A stretch of 44,708 nucleotides of DNA from Opitutaceae bacterium (GCA_030648295.1 JAUSID010000033.1:1-44708); one strand, 5' to 3'; shown: positions 9,701 through 16,434, counted from the stretch's first letter. Notes: generated from the sequence alone by a model not told the origin. Program-made: numbers and translations.

Positions 9701-10888
9701 GAGCGACCAGTCGACGACCGACGAACGTTCGAGCGTGGCGGCGTAGAAATCCGCGAGCGCGTTGGTGTTCGTATGGAGATCGAAATGTTTCCGCGCAAAG
9801 GTCACCGCATTCCCGCCGAGGGCCGCCCGCAGCTCCGCGTCCCCAAACAACCGCTCGCACGTGTCCACGATTTCCTGCGGTGAACCGGTCGGCAGAAAAA
9901 CCGCCTCGCGTCCGTCCTGCATCAGCAGCGCAAGATTCGTCGGCGGCAGCGCCACGGGTTTTCCGCTGGCGAGGAATTCGGGCAGTTTCGACGGCAGCCG
10001 AAAGTCGTTGAACGCGCCGGCGCGGCCGGGCTGGACGAGCACATCGGCGAGCGCGAGAAGCTTCGGCAGCTTTGCCTTCTCGATGAACCCCAGGTCGAGA
10101 ACGTGGCGCTTCACGTCATCGGCGAGCCCGCCGAGGAAGCGGGGCGAATTGAATCCCGTCCGGACCAGACGCGTTGCCGTGCCGCGCTGGTTGAGCAGCG
10201 CCACGGCGAGGTAGAGTTCGCGCATCTCCGGCTCGTTGGCGAAGGTGTTGCTGCCGGTGAACGCGATCACCTTTTCGCCGTCCTGCAGTCCCAGCTCGCG
10301 ACGGAAGTTCTCGTCGGCCGGCTGCGGCTGGTAGAGGGCAAAGTCGACGCCCGGAAAAAGCAGGTGCGTGGGCGTCTGCGGCGGCGCGAATTCACGCAGC
10401 CGATCGATGATGTGCGTCACACCATCGGCGATACGCAGGAAACTCTCGTGCCGGAGCGGGTGCGGCAGGCTGTCATTCAGCTGGGCCTCGAGTTCGGCGG
10501 GGCCGAGCTCGCGCAGCTCGGCGAACGGCCGGCCGGTGAAGGTTTCGAGCAGGAACCGTTCGTTGTCCTCGAGGTGGATGACCACCCGTGCCGGCTTCTT
10601 CGCGGCGCGTTGATACGCGACGGTGAATTTGCGGACGCCCTCCCGTGGCGTCCACGCATGAACCAAATCGGCCGTCCGCCCATTCGGAAAGAGAGCAGGC
10701 CGCGCGAGTGCCTCGTCGTAGGTGGCGGCGATGAACAGCGGATTCGCGATGTGGCCGAGCGTTTCCTTTCGATGCGGAACCGCTACGACACACGCGTGAC
10801 CGGCGGCGCAAAGCATGTTCGCGAACCCGCCGATGTGATTCAGGCTGTTGGTGGTGAAGTCGCCGTAGTTGACGAAAAGGATGTTCAA
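6737..10888 (-). CDS. Giant multi-domain glycosyltransferase (GT4-like + coiled coil + two GT2)
   Basis: This 1383-residue enzyme probably builds a surface polysaccharide at the membrane face. Residues 1 to about 400 are a GT4-like, GT-B-fold transferase. From about 430 to 650 is a long coiled coil rich in Ala, Glu and Arg. From about 655 to 760 is a beta-rich RGW module shared with the two following methyltransferases. The first GT2 domain starts near 784 (ISILMPTYN, LLDHDDE, YSDEDK). The second starts near 1048 (VTLVIPTRN, LNNDLEV). The frame opens with TTG at 10888 (TTG AAC ATC CTT), directly behind a short tandem repeat. Two stretches look like repeat DNA captured in frame: GQDARAT near residue 424 and a low-complexity stretch at about 1107-1153, inside the second GT2 domain. 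Homologues should lack these. Confidence 0.85.
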   Translation of the reverse strand: MNILFVNYGDFTTNSLNHIGGFANMLCAAGHACVVAVPHRKETLGHIANPLFIAATYDEALARPALFPNGRTADLVHAWTPREGVRKFTVAYQRAAKKPARVVIHLEDNERFLLETFTGRPFAELRELGPAELEAQLNDSLPHPLRHESFLRIADGVTHIIDRLREFAPPQTPTHLLFPGVDFALYQPQPADENFRRELGLQDGEKVIAFTGSNTFANEPEMRELYLAVALLNQRGTATRLVRTGFNSPRFLGGLADDVKRHVLDLGFIEKAKLPKLLALADVLVQPGRAGAFNDFRLPSKLPEFLASGKPVALPPTNLALLMQDGREAVFLPTGSPQEIVDTCERLFGDAELRAALGGNAVTFARKHFDLHTNTNALADFYAATLERSSVVDWSLAEDPTTSEATLFAAQVAHVSHSGTENHGQDARATPDLATEIDLLAHIVRQLEQSIEVAARHRIAAVESDRDAILAREKLTQQHVNNIESLLAAAREHAAGLEKARDMTQVYADNMAKDLARHKQRREQADVLLGTARQQVTAYENALLSADAEIESLKDTLANTVEELRAYRERTTAELAEARAAHAAAAAAAADQLAQVEAKLRSREEKIATMQASFSWKVTSPLRAARRKFFDRPAAPAASPRLFGNIDYPQDWSNIAPTLNVRGWSLHRDRVPLKAVRARLGEKSVPCEFGVERLDVLDHFRDYPSAERCGWQVKADVPRFGQHTLVIEVQDETGHWHIAHARQVKRTANAAPPPPNTYASWVALYDTLNPDDADMIRAKLAGLTRRPLISILMPTYNTPEKLLVAAIESVRRQLYDNWELCIADDASKEPRVRKVLERYQRKDPRIKVVFGETNRHISAASNSALALAHGEFIGLLDHDDEIRPHALACVALELDAHPNADLIYSDEDKIDENGHRYDHYFKPDWNPDLFLVQNYISHLGVYRTLLVREVGGFRIGYEGSQDWDLAMRVIERTAPDRIRHIPKILYHWRSVPGSTAMVIGAKNYATRAAEKVITEHLDRVGVTATITPTKGSYWRVHYPLPDPPPRVTLVIPTRNRLNVLKPCIESLRTKTTYPNFEILIVDNDSDDAATIEYLRELQNEVSQEATVAAGEGSKEKGAGTIPDHSTMAFATAAATASADTGLAPSPSPLLPSPADRVSVRVVRYEGEFNFSAVNNFGVSQTDAPVVGLLNNDLEVIHGDWLDEMVSHALRPEIGCVGAKLYYPDDRIQHAGVILGIGGVAAHAWQTHPRGAAGQAHRNLLQQNLSAVTAACLVIRREVYQQVGGLDENLKVAFNDVDFCLSVRAAGYRNFWTPYAELYHHESASRGAEDTLEKRDRFRSEVEYITAKWGDVLQNDPAYNPNLTLTINDFTLATPPRPWPPLGK
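7428..7567. repeat. Inverted repeat captured in frame inside the GT2 domain
   Basis: A purine-rich arm at 7428-7462 (GGGAGAAGG repeated) faces a pyrimidine-rich arm at 7536-7567 (CTCCCTTCTCC repeated). The stretch lies in the 6737-10888 gene and encodes about 46 residues of Gly/Lys- then Ala/Ser/Pro-rich sequence. It sits between the first strands of the second GT2 domain and the RYEGEFNFS block, which are normally close together in this family. It reads through in frame, with no stop on the coding strand. Confidence 0.6.
9597..9640. repeat. Short in-frame repeat encoding HGQDARAT
   Basis: On the coding (minus) strand this stretch gives ENHGQDARAT at the junction between the GT4-like domain and the coiled coil. 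I recall HGQDARAT as a recurring peptide in translated verrucomicrobial repeat DNA; that is memory, not a search. Its position in a linker explains how it could be tolerated. Confidence 0.45.
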
Positions 10889-10895
10889 GGCTGGA

Positions 10896-10950
10896 GGGAC
10901 AAAGGGACAAAGGGACTAAAGGACTAAAAGACCAAAAGACTAAAGGACGG
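10896..10950. repeat. Degenerate tandem repeat upstream of the glycosyltransferase
   Basis: Units of 8 to 9 bases (GGGACAAA, GGGACTAAA, GGACTAAAA, GACCAAAA) follow each other about six times. They fill almost the whole gap between the end of the transaldolase gene (10955) and the TTG start at 10888. On the transcribed strand they read GTCCCTTT and GTCCTTTA. The run would vary in copy number by slippage and lies where the ribosome of the next gene must load. Confidence 0.7.
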
Positions 10951-10954
10951 TCCT

Positions 10955-11674
10955 TTACAGCTTGTAGCCGGCGTCGGCGGCGTCCTTGGCGAACATCTTC
11001 ACCGTGTCGAGCGAGAGTTCGGTCAAATCGAGTCCGAACATCTTCGCCGCCTTCGCGAGGATGTCGTGCGGTACGGTGATGATCGCGCAGCCGCATTCCT
11101 GCGCCTGGACGATGTTGAGCACTTCGCGCGTGCTGGCCCAGAGCAACTCCGCCTTCGGCTGATGGTGGAGCAGCGCACCGCATGCCCGCATCATCGGCAT
11201 CGGATCGACGCCCGTGTCGGCGATTCGTCCGGCGAACACGGATACGACCGACGGCACGGCGGGGTTGAGCGCCTCGGCGACGCCGGCGACCTGCTTGAGC
11301 GTGAGCAGCGCAGTGATATTGAGTTTCACGCCCTGCTGCCCGAGTTCCTTGATCAACGGCAGGCATGAGTCGCCGCGAGAATTCGTGATTGGAATCTTCG
11401 TGTAAACGTTCTTGCCCCACGCGCTGATCTTCAGCGCCTGGCGTTTCATCTCCGCGAGATCGTCGGTGAAAACCTCCAGTGAAATCGGCTTCGTGGTGAC
11501 GCTCTGAAGGATGTCCCTGGCGAACGCCTCGTAGTCCTTGATCCCCGCCTTCTTCATCAACGACGGGTTCGTGGTCAGCCCCTTGATGTAGGGTTTCGAG
11601 TATAAGTCGAGGATGCCGGCCTTGTCGGCACCGTCGGCATAAAGTTGGATCGTGAGATCGTTCAGCGATTTCAT
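10955..11674 (-). CDS. tal: Transaldolase, small FSA/TalC-like type
   Basis: This 239-residue enzyme moves a dihydroxyacetone unit between sugar phosphates in the cytoplasm, so it can make or use sedoheptulose 7-phosphate. It has the short single-domain form of the family. Asp14 lies in LYADG, GLTTNP is at 32-37, and the Schiff-base lysine is Lys93 in YTKIP. The frame stays open 22 codons upstream to 11740, but the family N-terminus begins at MKSLNDL, so I place the start at 11674. No clear Shine-Dalgarno is seen. It follows the SIS isomerase and the GmhB-like phosphatase, so it may supply heptose precursor for the surface glycan. It could instead be a fructose-6-phosphate aldolase; the sequence alone does not decide. 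Confidence 0.85.
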   Translation of the reverse strand: MKSLNDLTIQLYADGADKAGILDLYSKPYIKGLTTNPSLMKKAGIKDYEAFARDILQSVTTKPISLEVFTDDLAEMKRQALKISAWGKNVYTKIPITNSRGDSCLPLIKELGQQGVKLNITALLTLKQVAGVAEALNPAVPSVVSVFAGRIADTGVDPMPMMRACGALLHHQPKAELLWASTREVLNIVQAQECGCAIITVPHDILAKAAKMFGLDLTELSLDTVKMFAKDAADAGYKL

Positions 11675-11803
11675 CGGCGGGAATGCGGGTGGGAGGTTGA
11701 GTTTGGGCGCAAGTGAGGTTTCCGCTCCAAGCCCGTGCAAGGGGAAAGTGGGCCGGCCAAGGCAGCAGCATGTATTGTCGTGTCGGAGTACGTAGTGCGA
11801 GTT

Positions 11804-11862
11804 GGGAGCGCGACCGCCCTCGGTCGCTTTGGGGTATTGCGACCAAGGGCGGTCGCGCTCCC
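11804..11862. repeat. Palindromic repeat, GGGAGCGCGACCGCCC family
   Basis: Arms of 24 bases at 11804-11827 and 11839-11862 are complementary with one mismatch, around a short A/T-richer loop. It lies in the 207-base gap between the GmhB-like gene and the transaldolase gene. The copy at 35858-35917 has arms that differ at only about one position, so this is a dispersed element, not a local hairpin. The rest of the gap holds nothing I recognise. Confidence 0.8.
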
Positions 11863-11881
11863 GGGGCCGAATGAACGTGTG

Positions 11882-12475
11882 CTACTTCGCTTGCAGAATC
11901 ACCGCGGCCGCCTCCGGGAACGACTTGACGATGAACTCGGGTTTCGCCCGGAGTTCCTCGGCGTAACCGAAGTCGATGAAAACAGTGCGCAGCCCCGCGC
12001 GTTTTCCGCAGTCGATGTCCCGCCACCGATCGCCCACCATCCACGACCGCGAGACGTCCAACTGCAGCCCGGCCGCCGCATCGAGCACCATGCCGGGTTC
12101 GGGTTTTCTACGCGGGTCGGGCGCATCACCCACGCGGCCGGCGGCATAGCAGACCTCGATCCGCGCGATCTGCGGCACGTGCTCGCGCAGCTTGCCATGC
12201 ATCGCCTCAATCACCGCCTGCGACTGCGTGCCTCGACCGACATCCGGCTGATTCGTGACCACGACGAGCGTGAACCCGGCCGCGGCCAATCGGGCACACG
12301 CCGCCGGAACATCTGGCAAGAGTTCGAACTCCGCGAGCGTCTGCGGTGGATACGGCCGGCCATCGCGGATGATCTGCCGGTTGAGCGTGCCGTCGCGGTC
12401 CAAGAACACGGCTGGGAATCCGCTCCGCGGATTCCCTGGGTTTCCCGCCGCCGCTTGGGAGGATTTGGATGTCAC
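11882..12475 (-). CDS. gmhB: HAD-IIIA phosphatase, GmhB / HisB-N-like
   Basis: A 197-residue HAD-family phosphatase. The nucleophile and acid/base pair are Asp26 and Asp28 in FLDRDGTLN. The second motif is VVVTNQ, the lysine motif is KPEPGM, and the last acidic motif is MVGDRWRDID. GmhB removes the 7-phosphate of heptose 1,7-bisphosphate in the ADP-heptose pathway. The Cys/His zinc loop usual in GmhB is missing: between VTNQ and KPEPG there is only one Cys. Substrate assignment is therefore less sure, and histidinol phosphatase or another sugar phosphatase is possible. Its neighbours, a SIS sugar-phosphate isomerase and a transaldolase, favour the heptose role. The start at 12475 gives about 20 extra N-terminal residues, and a later start is possible. 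Confidence 0.75.
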   Translation of the reverse strand: MTSKSSQAAAGNPGNPRSGFPAVFLDRDGTLNRQIIRDGRPYPPQTLAEFELLPDVPAACARLAAAGFTLVVVTNQPDVGRGTQSQAVIEAMHGKLREHVPQIARIEVCYAAGRVGDAPDPRRKPEPGMVLDAAAGLQLDVSRSWMVGDRWRDIDCGKRAGLRTVFIDFGYAEELRAKPEFIVKSFPEAAAVILQAK

Positions 12476-12518
12476 ATGTGGGCCGCCGATGTCCGGTGTT
12501 TTTGTTTCATCTTCCTCC

Positions 12519-12565
12519 GGTTTTTGCGCAGCAAAAACCCTAGTTTTTCGGCGGAGCCGAAAAAC
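12519..12565. repeat. Twin hairpins GGTTTTTGC and GTTTTTCGGC at the end of the SIS gene
   Basis: Two perfect small hairpins lie side by side. The first is GGTTTTTGC-gca-GCAAAAACC (12519-12539) and the second is GTTTTTCGGC-gga-GCCGAAAAAC (12543-12565). The stop codon of the SIS gene (12540-12542) sits exactly between them, so the last codons of that gene are hairpin sequence. A similar TTTTGCGC hairpin lies at 17206. They resemble terminators with T runs on both strands, but the pairing of two units suggests a repeat element. Confidence 0.7.
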
Positions 12566-13163
12566 CAGCCGAAAAACTTTCCCACTTGGTCTGGTGCAGT
12601 TTCAGCTCGGGGTGAGATACGAACAGGTGCCAGATCACGGCTTGGAACGCCTCGCTGTGCGGCGTGATGTTGTTCGGATTCACCGTCGGCACGATGACGC
12701 AGGCATCGGCCACTTTCGCCGTGTAGCCTCCGTCCTTGCCGACGATGCCGATCACACGTGCGCCGACCTGTTTCGCGAGCTGAAGCGCGGTCACCAGATT
12801 GGGTGACACGTTCTTCTCCAGGTTGCCCCCGCCGACGGAGAAGATCAGCACCGCGTCCTCCTTCTTCAGCCGCGAACCGCGCAACCATTCCACGAATACA
12901 GTGGCCCAGCCCTCGTCGTTGGTCCGCGCGGTGAGTTCCGACACGTTATCCGTCGGCGCGTAGCACTCCAGCCCGCCAATCTTCCGAAAATCGTTCACCG
13001 CGTGCGAGGCGTTCGCCGCGCTGCCGCCGACCCCGAGGATGAAGAGCCGCCCGCCACGCGCGCGCACGGCGACGAGTTCCTTCACGCAACTCTCACAATC
13101 GTCCGGATTGAGCTTCGCCACAATCTCGGCCGTTTCCTTCAGGTGCTGGGCAGAATAGGACAT
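12540..13163 (-). CDS. SIS-domain sugar-phosphate isomerase, GmhA-like
   Basis: A 207-residue SIS-fold protein. The phosphate-binding loop reads GVGGSAANASH at about residue 40-50, and the second phosphate site is FSVGGGNLEKNVSPN. The nearest well-known enzyme is GmhA, which turns sedoheptulose 7-phosphate into a heptose 7-phosphate. The active-site His of GmhA appears conserved in ASHAVND, but the Glu four residues later is Asp here. This may be a conservative change or a sign of another substrate. I place the start at ATG 13163 (MSYSAQHL), not at the upstream ATG 13223, because the family begins there. The last eight residues (GFSAPPKN) are encoded by a repeat hairpin, so the native end may have been replaced. 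It leads into the GmhB-like gene 64 bases on. Confidence 0.75.
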   Translation of the reverse strand: MSYSAQHLKETAEIVAKLNPDDCESCVKELVAVRARGGRLFILGVGGSAANASHAVNDFRKIGGLECYAPTDNVSELTARTNDEGWATVFVEWLRGSRLKKEDAVLIFSVGGGNLEKNVSPNLVTALQLAKQVGARVIGIVGKDGGYTAKVADACVIVPTVNPNNITPHSEAFQAVIWHLFVSHPELKLHQTKWESFSAGFSAPPKN

Positions 13164-13342
13164 GGCGGGAGACAAAGTAGAAACGGCGGAAAGAAGAAAG
13201 CAGAAACCCCGCTGGTCGCGCACCGGGGTTCACCTCGCCCGGTGGCAATCGCGGCGCTTCGCGACGGTGGGCGCACCCGGCCTCCGCCGCTCCGCTGGTC
13301 GGGAAACAACCGGAAGCTGACGTCCCGCCACGGCTCCCTAAT

Positions 13343-13378
13343 TGCGTTTCTCTGTTCCGAACGGAACAGAGAAACGCA
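13343..13378. repeat. Perfect 36-base palindrome, first of a pair
   Basis: Seventeen-base arms pair perfectly around AA. The core is TGTTCCG-AA-CGGAACA and the ends are TGCGTTTC / GAAACGCA. A sister palindrome of equal length lies 30 bases further on. The gap between leuA and the SIS gene (13164-13504) holds these palindromes and no gene. Confidence 0.85.
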
Positions 13379-13408
13379 CGAGTTTTGGGCTTCGCCTCCT
13401 CGAGAGTG

Positions 13409-13467
13409 TGCATTTCCTTGTTCCGATCGGAACAAGGAAACGCACGGGCGGGCTTAAGTCCGCCCGT
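13409..13467. repeat. Second 36-base palindrome plus a GGGCGGAC palindrome
   Basis: 13409-13444 is a palindrome with core TTGTTCCGATCGGAACAA and ends TGCATTTCC / GGAAACGCA, one mismatch. It shares the TGTTCCG centre and the GCGTTTC ends with the unit at 13343, but the bases in between changed in both arms together (CTC to CCT). It is joined to a 24-base near-palindrome, ACGGGCGGGC-TTAA-GTCCGCCCGT, at 13444-13467. Confidence 0.8.
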
Positions 13468-13504
13468 CAAATGCGCGGGTCCGCCGGGGTCGGATGCCGG
13501 CCCG

Positions 13505-15187
13505 CTACTTCTTGGCCAGCGAACGATTGAGTGCGCTCACGATGGCCTTGATCGACGCAAGCTCGATGTTCGTGTCGATACCGGCGCCGAAGAGCGACTG
13601 TCCCCGCGCCGTCTTGATATGGATATAGCTCACGGCGCGGGCCTCGGAGCCCTTGCCGAGCGAGTGTTCAGCGTAGGAGAGCACTTCGAACTGCGGCACA
13701 AGATCCGGCGACTTCTTCCCGAGTGCATGAACGAACGCATTGATCGGCCCGTTTCCCTCGCCGCTGATCAAATGCAAAGCTCCATCGCGCAGTTCAAGCT
13801 GACCTTCGCACTTTACGACGTTGTTGTGCTCCGTCGTTTTGAAATCGCGTAGCACAATATCAGGTAAAGGCCGCTCGAGATATTCGCGGCGGAACACCTC
13901 GTGGATTTCCGCCGGGCTGAGCTCGGTGCCCTTCGCGTCCGCCACGTCGTTGATGATCCGGCCGATTTCCTTGTGCATCAGTTTCGGCAGCGAGAAACCG
14001 AACTCGTGCTCGAGCACGTAGGCGACGCCGCCCTTGCCCGACTGTGAATTGATCCGGATGATCGCCTTGTAGCTGCGACCGACATCCGCCGGATCGACTG
14101 GGATATAGAGCACGTCCCATGGTTGATCGGGTTTTTGCACGGACCACGATTTCTTGATCGCGTCCTGATGCGAGCCGCTGAAGGCGGTGAACACGAGTTC
14201 GCCGGCGTAGGGTTGCCGCGGCGGCACCTCGAGCCGCGTGCACCGCTCATACACTTCGCGGATTTCATTGATGTTGGTGAAATCCAGCCCGGGGTGGATC
14301 CCGTGCGTGTACAGGTTCAGCGCCACGGTAACGATGTCGACGTTGCCGGTCCGCTCGCCGTTGCCGAACAGCGTGCCCTCGACGCGATCGGCGCCCCCCA
14401 GCAACGCGAGCTCCGTCGCCGCGATGCCCGTGCCTCGATCGTTGTGCGTGTGCAGCGAAATGATCGAGCGATCGCGGCGGCTGAGATGCGTGCACATCCA
14501 TTCGATCTGATCGGCGTGGACGTTCGGGGTCGCGTACTCGACCGTGGCGGGCAGGTTCAGGATAATCTTCTCTTCCCGCGTCGGCTGCCAGACGTCGGTG
14601 ACGGCTTCACAAATCTCGAGCGCGAAATCGAGCTCGGTGCTCGTGAAGCTTTCCGGCGAATACTCATAACGCATCCGCGTGCCCGCGGCGATGAGCGGAC
14701 GCGAATACTCCTTCACCCATTGCGTGCCTTGCGTCGCGATCTTGACGATGTCGGCCCGCGTCGCATTGAACACGTGCTTCCGCTGCGACGGTGAGGTTGA
14801 ATTGTAGAGATGGAAGATCGCGTTCTTGGCGCCGCACATCGCCTCGATGCTGCGGGTGATCAGTTCCTCCCGACTCTGGCAGAGAATCTGGATCGCGACA
14901 TCATCCGGAATTCGCTTTTCCTCGATGAGCAGCCGGCAAAACTCGAACTCCGTGAGCGATGCGCTGGGGAAACCAACCTCAATCTCTTTGAAACCAATTC
15001 GCACCAGCATCTCGAAATACTCGAGTTTTTCCGCGACGCTCATCGGCTGGGCGAGCGCCTGGTTGCCATCGCGAAGGTCGACACTGCACCAAATCGGCGC
15101 TTGCGAGAGGGTGCGGCTGGGCCACTGGCGGTGCGATAAGTTGACCGGCGGAAAGGGCCGGTATTTCGTGACGGGAGCTGGTTGCAT
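13505..15187 (-). CDS. leuA: 2-isopropylmalate synthase (long, yeast/actinobacterial type)
   Basis: This cytoplasmic enzyme joins acetyl-CoA and 2-oxoisovalerate in the first step of leucine synthesis. At 560 residues it matches the longer LeuA subfamily, which starts with KYRPFPPVNL and is unlike the 520-residue enteric form. The TIM-barrel signature SVDLRDGNQ is at about residue 35-43, and the metal ligands are in ISLHTHNDRGTG. Near the end is a regulatory LeuA-dimer domain where leucine would bind. I place the start at ATG 15187, with MQPAPVTKYRPF as the family N-terminus, not at the open frame's first ATG at 15244. The gene heads the minus-strand block, but the palindromes at 13343-13467 may separate its transcript from the heptose genes. 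ilvB lies at 28973. Confidence 0.93.
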   Translation of the reverse strand: MQPAPVTKYRPFPPVNLSHRQWPSRTLSQAPIWCSVDLRDGNQALAQPMSVAEKLEYFEMLVRIGFKEIEVGFPSASLTEFEFCRLLIEEKRIPDDVAIQILCQSREELITRSIEAMCGAKNAIFHLYNSTSPSQRKHVFNATRADIVKIATQGTQWVKEYSRPLIAAGTRMRYEYSPESFTSTELDFALEICEAVTDVWQPTREEKIILNLPATVEYATPNVHADQIEWMCTHLSRRDRSIISLHTHNDRGTGIAATELALLGGADRVEGTLFGNGERTGNVDIVTVALNLYTHGIHPGLDFTNINEIREVYERCTRLEVPPRQPYAGELVFTAFSGSHQDAIKKSWSVQKPDQPWDVLYIPVDPADVGRSYKAIIRINSQSGKGGVAYVLEHEFGFSLPKLMHKEIGRIINDVADAKGTELSPAEIHEVFRREYLERPLPDIVLRDFKTTEHNNVVKCEGQLELRDGALHLISGEGNGPINAFVHALGKKSPDLVPQFEVLSYAEHSLGKGSEARAVSYIHIKTARGQSLFGAGIDTNIELASIKAIVSALNRSLAKK

Positions 15188-15512
15188 GACCGAAAAATTG
15201 ACTGACAAAAATGTAAGGAAAGGTGTTTGCGGAGTGGCTCCCACCGGCCTGACCGGCGGGAGGAATTTGAGCCGCCACGGGGCGGTAACGATAACTCAGA
15301 CCTACGCACGACCCGCTGCTACGCAGCGCTTTCAGAGGGCGTGCGTGCTGGTAAGTCGAAGGCCTCGGAACAAAAACCGCATTAGTTCGGTTTTTCGTAG
15401 CCTTTCAACGGCATAGAAGTCAAGGACCACGTCCGCGTGCCTTCCCGAAGCTGTAACCCAGTCTGGCAAAGGGCGTCTTGCCTGACGTGCTTCACCTTGC
15501 CTCCATTCGCGC
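15188..15512. other. Divergent intergenic region, leuA / sigma factor
   Basis: These 325 bases separate two divergent genes and must hold both promoters, though I see no convincing -35/-10 pair. Local hairpins are AAAAACCG / CGGTTTTT at 15372-15395 and GCTG / CAGC near 15312, and CGCACG pairs with CGTGCG around them. I looked for a leucine-rich leader peptide or T-box on the leuA side and found none. Confidence 0.5.
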
Positions 15513-16109
15513 ATGCCTGACGACGACGTTCTGCCGTTCGATCTGGCCGGCTGCCTCAATCGCGTCCGCCAGCGCGATCAGGACGCTGCTCGCGAACTGG
15601 TGGAACATCTTTACCCCTTGGTCATCCGTATCGTGCGTTCGCACCTTCCTCGTCGCGTGGCCGAGGAGGATCTCGCTCAGGAGGTGTTTCTAAAGATGTT
15701 CACCCGGATGGAACAGTATCAGGGCGCGGTGCCGTTTCCGCACTGGGTGTCGCGGATCGCGGTCACCACGTGCATCGATCACCTGCGCGCCCAAAAACGC
15801 CGGCCGGAATTTCGCTGGGCGGATCTGTCGGAGAACGAGGCGGAGGTTCTCGACGCGGTGATGACGAACGAGAACGACGTGCCCGCCAACGACGCGATGG
15901 CCGCCCATGAACTCGTCCACAAACTTCTCGGCCAGTTGAAACCCGACGACCAGCTCGTCGTCCGCCTGCTTGATCTCGAGCAGAAGACGATTGCTGAAAT
16001 TGCGGAAATCACCGGCTGGAACCAATCGCTCATCAAAGTCCGCGCATTTCGTGCGAGACGGAAGTTGCAGAAGCTATTTCAAGAACTCAAAAAAAAGGAA
16101 CGGTCATGA
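15513..16109 (+). CDS. ECF-type RNA polymerase sigma factor
   Basis: A 198-residue sigma-70-family factor of the extracytoplasmic-function type. Region 2 spans about residues 25-95, with DLAQEVFLKMF and WVSRIAVTTCIDHLR for core and -10 binding. Region 4 spans about 135-190, with LVVRLLDLEQKTIAEIAEI and IKVRAFRARRKL, a helix-turn-helix for the -35 element. There is no region 3. Its stop overlaps the next start as ATGA, so translation is coupled to the small membrane protein at 16106. In such operons the next gene is often the anti-sigma factor, but that product has no recognisable anti-sigma domain. The following LTxxQ protein suggests envelope or metal stress as the signal. Confidence 0.88.
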   Translation: MPDDDVLPFDLAGCLNRVRQRDQDAARELVEHLYPLVIRIVRSHLPRRVAEEDLAQEVFLKMFTRMEQYQGAVPFPHWVSRIAVTTCIDHLRAQKRRPEFRWADLSENEAEVLDAVMTNENDVPANDAMAAHELVHKLLGQLKPDDQLVVRLLDLEQKTIAEIAEITGWNQSLIKVRAFRARRKLQKLFQELKKKERS

Positions 16110-16426
16110 CTTTCAACGATCCCCACCACCCCTGGTCCCGACTGACGACCGCTGCCCGGCAGGTTCGCGATGAACGCGACACCTCCGCGCCGTATGGTTT
16201 CCCCACCCGCATCGCGGCGCTGGCCTATGCCCGCGACCGGAGGGTCGCATCCCTTATGGAGCGTTTCGCGCTCCGCGCCGTCGGCGTGTCCTGCGTCATC
16301 GCCCTGCTGAGTGTCGCACTGAACTATCATGCGCTCAGCGGTCCGACCGTCGCGGCCACGCCGACGGAAGACTTCACGCTCCCAACGTATGACGCGGTCG
16401 CGGTTGTTCTCGATTTTGCCGAGTAA
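16106..16426 (+). CDS. Small single-pass membrane protein, possible sigma regulator
   Basis: A 106-residue protein with a soluble N-terminal half of about 50 residues, one transmembrane helix at about 54-72 (VGVSCVIALLSVALNYHAL) and a short outer tail with acidic residues. Its ATG overlaps the stop codon of the sigma factor gene. The size, single helix and coupling fit a partner or anti-sigma protein that holds the sigma factor at the membrane. No zinc-finger (HxxxCxxC) motif is seen, so it would not be a classical ZAS anti-sigma. I do not recognise the family. Confidence 0.65.
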   Translation: MTFNDPHHPWSRLTTAARQVRDERDTSAPYGFPTRIAALAYARDRRVASLMERFALRAVGVSCVIALLSVALNYHALSGPTVAATPTEDFTLPTYDAVAVVLDFAE

Positions 16427-16434
16427 GGCTTGGG

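Noticed and set aside
6587..9883. A 1098-codon open frame on the plus strand opposite the large glycosyltransferase
   Set aside because: It has no recognisable domain, is rich in Arg, Asp and His, and mirrors the coding strand of a gene with clear GT2 motifs. It is a high-GC antisense shadow.
13164..13504. CRISPR-like array from the repeated GCGTTTC and GAAACGC blocks
   Set aside because: There are only two palindromic units with a 30-base gap, no series of spacers and no cas gene.
15188..15512. Leucine leader peptide or T-box before leuA
   Set aside because: No Leu-codon run, no T-box core sequence and no clear antiterminator pair were found on the leuA strand.
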